Source: Sediminibacterium sp. FEMGT703S (GTDB taxonomy: Bacteria > Bacteroidota > Bacteroidia > Chitinophagales > Chitinophagaceae). From it: a DNA stretch of 64,000 nucleotides. Of the stretch, positions 62,622 to 64,000 are shown in pieces (position 1 is the stretch's first letter; the number at the start of each line of letters is the position of its first letter). Below the pieces are notes generated by a model. That model was not told the DNA's origin, searched no databases, and was given only the letters and a program-made list of their open reading frames with translations. The stretch spans positions 1 to 64,000 of the forward strand of contig PGCO01000004.1 of assembly GCA_002786355.1 (NCBI GenBank), written 5' to 3'. The translations under genes were made by a program, and so were the position numbers.

Positions 62622-63926
62622 ATGGAGCCGATGGTATTTATTATTGGAGGGGGAGTGGTATTGTTAGCCATTTTAGCCACCTTATTTTATGCAAAAGCCA
62701 AAACTGGCTCGCAGCTGACTGTATTAGAAGAACAGTTAAGGCAAAAAGAAATGCAGTTAAAAGAGCAACTGAGTTTTCGTGCCCTATTGCAAACAGAGAA
62801 AGAACAGTTGTTGGCCAGGGTTTCTAAAACGGAAGCCCAATTAGAGAATAGCCAACAAGCATTAATACAAGCCAAAGAAGCCAGTGATAAATTAAGCACT
62901 CAATTAAAATTAGAGTTTGCAGAAATAGCGCATAAAGTGATGCTCAACAATAGCGAGCAAATGCGTGCCAAGAGTGAGGAAAAAATTGGAGAGCTCCTTA
63001 ATCCCCTTAAAACAGAACTGGGCGAATTCAAGAAAAAAGTGGACGACGTATATGTAGCGGAAGCAAAAGATAGACATGTATTAAAAGCCGAGATTGACCG
63101 ACTTATTACCATGAGCCAACAAGTAAGCCAGGAAGCCAATAATTTAACATCGGCATTAAAAGGGAATAATAAAACGCAGGGCAATTGGGGAGAAATGCTG
63201 TTAGAAAGCATTCTAGAACACAGCGGACTCGTGAAGGGAAGAGAATTTGTAACCCAAGAATTTATTAAAGACCCCGGAGGCAATATCATTAAAGACGAGG
63301 AAGGACGAGGCTTACAGCCCGATGTAATGGTGTATTATCCCGATCAGCGCACGATTATTATAGACTCTAAAGTTTCGTTGGTGCATTGGGAACAATATGT
63401 AAACAGTGAAGACGAAATTGAAAGAACCAAGGCATTGAATATGCACTTGGCATCTATTAAAAGTCATATTGATGGACTGAGTAGAAAGAACTATCCCAAA
63501 TATGCGAAGGCATTGGATTATGTATTGCTCTTTGTTCCTATAGAGCCTGCTTTTTTAGAAGCGGTTAAAAAAGACACTAATCTTTGGAAGTATGCTTATG
63601 ATAAACATATCATGTTGGTAAGCCCTACCAATTTATTGGCGGTGTTAAAAATTATTGCAGACCTCTGGAAAGTAGAACAACAAAATCAAAACGCCATTGA
63701 GATAGCAGAGAAAGCGGGGATGATGTATGATAAGTTTGTGGGCTTCATCAGCAATTTAGAAGATGTGGGAAAGAAGATTGGAGCAGCTCAAGAATCTTAC
63801 AATGTAGCGTTTAATCAGTTGAGTACCGGTAGAGGAAATTTGGTTGGGCGTGCGGAGGAATTAAAGAAGATGGGCGCAAAAGCGCAGAAGCAGATTGCAG
63901 ATAAAATTTTATATGATTTGAAATAG
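62622..63926 (+). CDS. rmuC: DNA recombination protein RmuC
   Basis: 434 residues. An N-terminal membrane anchor (FIIGGGVVLLAILATLFYAK) is followed by a long coiled coil (about residues 30-160) and the RmuC nuclease-like domain (GNWGEMLLESILEHSGLVKG, LQPDVMVYYPDQRTIIIDSK, VLLFVPIEPAFLEAV). RmuC limits DNA inversions and rearrangements. The start is ATG 62622; the TTG 21 bases upstream is discounted. Together with the WYL regulator it may form a DNA-maintenance unit. Confidence 0.93.
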   Translation: MEPMVFIIGGGVVLLAILATLFYAKAKTGSQLTVLEEQLRQKEMQLKEQLSFRALLQTEKEQLLARVSKTEAQLENSQQALIQAKEASDKLSTQLKLEFAEIAHKVMLNNSEQMRAKSEEKIGELLNPLKTELGEFKKKVDDVYVAEAKDRHVLKAEIDRLITMSQQVSQEANNLTSALKGNNKTQGNWGEMLLESILEHSGLVKGREFVTQEFIKDPGGNIIKDEEGRGLQPDVMVYYPDQRTIIIDSKVSLVHWEQYVNSEDEIERTKALNMHLASIKSHIDGLSRKNYPKYAKALDYVLLFVPIEPAFLEAVKKDTNLWKYAYDKHIMLVSPTNLLAVLKIIADLWKVEQQNQNAIEIAEKAGMMYDKFVGFISNLEDVGKKIGAAQESYNVAFNQLSTGRGNLVGRAEELKKMGAKAQKQIADKILYDLK

Positions 63927-63930
63927 AATT

Positions 63931-63956
63931 TAATTATAGCGAATTCGCCGTAATTA
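63931..63956. repeat. Near-perfect inverted repeat after rmuC
   Basis: TAATTA and its complement flank GCGAATTCGC with a two-base mismatch on each side (26 bases in all), 4 bases after the rmuC stop. It could be a weak terminator hairpin, but no T-run follows on the plus strand. The remaining 44 bases to the window end show no gene. Confidence 0.4.
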
Positions 63957-64000
63957 AAAAGAGGGATTAATTAATCATTGACCATTTCGTTGACGTCAAC

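Noticed and set aside
1..64000. CRISPR arrays, insertion sequences, rRNA operons
   Set aside because: No regularly spaced 25-40 base repeats, transposase motifs or rRNA signatures were seen on reading both strands.
63989..64000. 12-base palindrome GTTGACGTCAAC at the window end
   Set aside because: It is cut by the window edge and has no context to interpret; it may be an operator for a gene outside.

Overview
The window looks like a chromosomal segment from a Bacteroidota species, most likely in the family Chitinophagaceae. The grounds are an AT-rich genome, SusC/SusD pairs, -7 boxes of the type TAnnTTTG, many exported proteins with short signal peptides, an Ala/Pro-rich N-terminal extension on Rho, a bactofilin and a sphingolipid-type serine palmitoyltransferase. 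No plasmid, phage structural gene, insertion sequence, rRNA or CRISPR array was seen. The genus is not determined.

Layout. 0-3 kb: an ECF sigma factor, a membrane-anchored regulator and an exported protein form one minus-strand operon. 3-6.7 kb: housekeeping genes rho, asnS and tRNA-Phe(GAA). 6.7-10.2 kb: an accessory patch next to the tRNA, with two intact Fic-domain genes that each have repeated DNA motifs at their promoters, a small membrane protein, a frameshifted gene and a decayed remnant of a third fic gene. 10.2-23 kb: photolyase, an exported protein, a Sir2-like protein without zinc cysteines, a GH95 gene broken by a single in-frame TAG, an S9 peptidase with an FAD oxidoreductase, an M1 peptidase and a DUF1080 protein. 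23-30.3 kb: bactofilin, an LpxH-like phosphoesterase with a glycosyltransferase, GH1 glucosidase, an SLC13 transporter and a tandem esterase.

30.5-33.9 kb: serine palmitoyltransferase, a GNAT-like acyltransferase and an NAD-dependent reductase sit in a row. They could make up the three core chemical steps of bacterial ceramide synthesis. 34-35.6 kb: a SulP transporter behind two palindromic operators. 35.6-39.2 kb: a D-amino-acid operon (D-aminoacylase, DUF1611/DgcN-like, enolase-superfamily DgcA-like). 39.4-44.7 kb: a glycosyltransferase, a HAD phosphatase and a hydroxyproline catabolic cluster (DapA-like deaminase, 2-oxoglutarate semialdehyde dehydrogenase, 4-hydroxyproline epimerase). 45.1-57.7 kb: a polysaccharide utilisation locus, probably for laminarin-type beta-glucan, with a propeller/Y_Y_Y/LuxR regulator, SusC, SusD, two surface lipoproteins and two GH16 enzymes.

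57.7-61.4 kb: a second accessory patch. It holds an AbiEi-Fic fusion with a degenerate catalytic motif, an orphan antitoxin still overlapping the start of a deleted MazF-like toxin, an Ate1-like aminoacyl-tRNA-protein transferase and an FtsK-motor-like protein that has lost its Walker A. The last two lie between copies of a 15-bp direct repeat. The window ends with a WYL regulator and rmuC. Where the first possible start codon was a TTG well upstream of a good ATG, the ATG was used. All family assignments are from reading motifs, with no database search.
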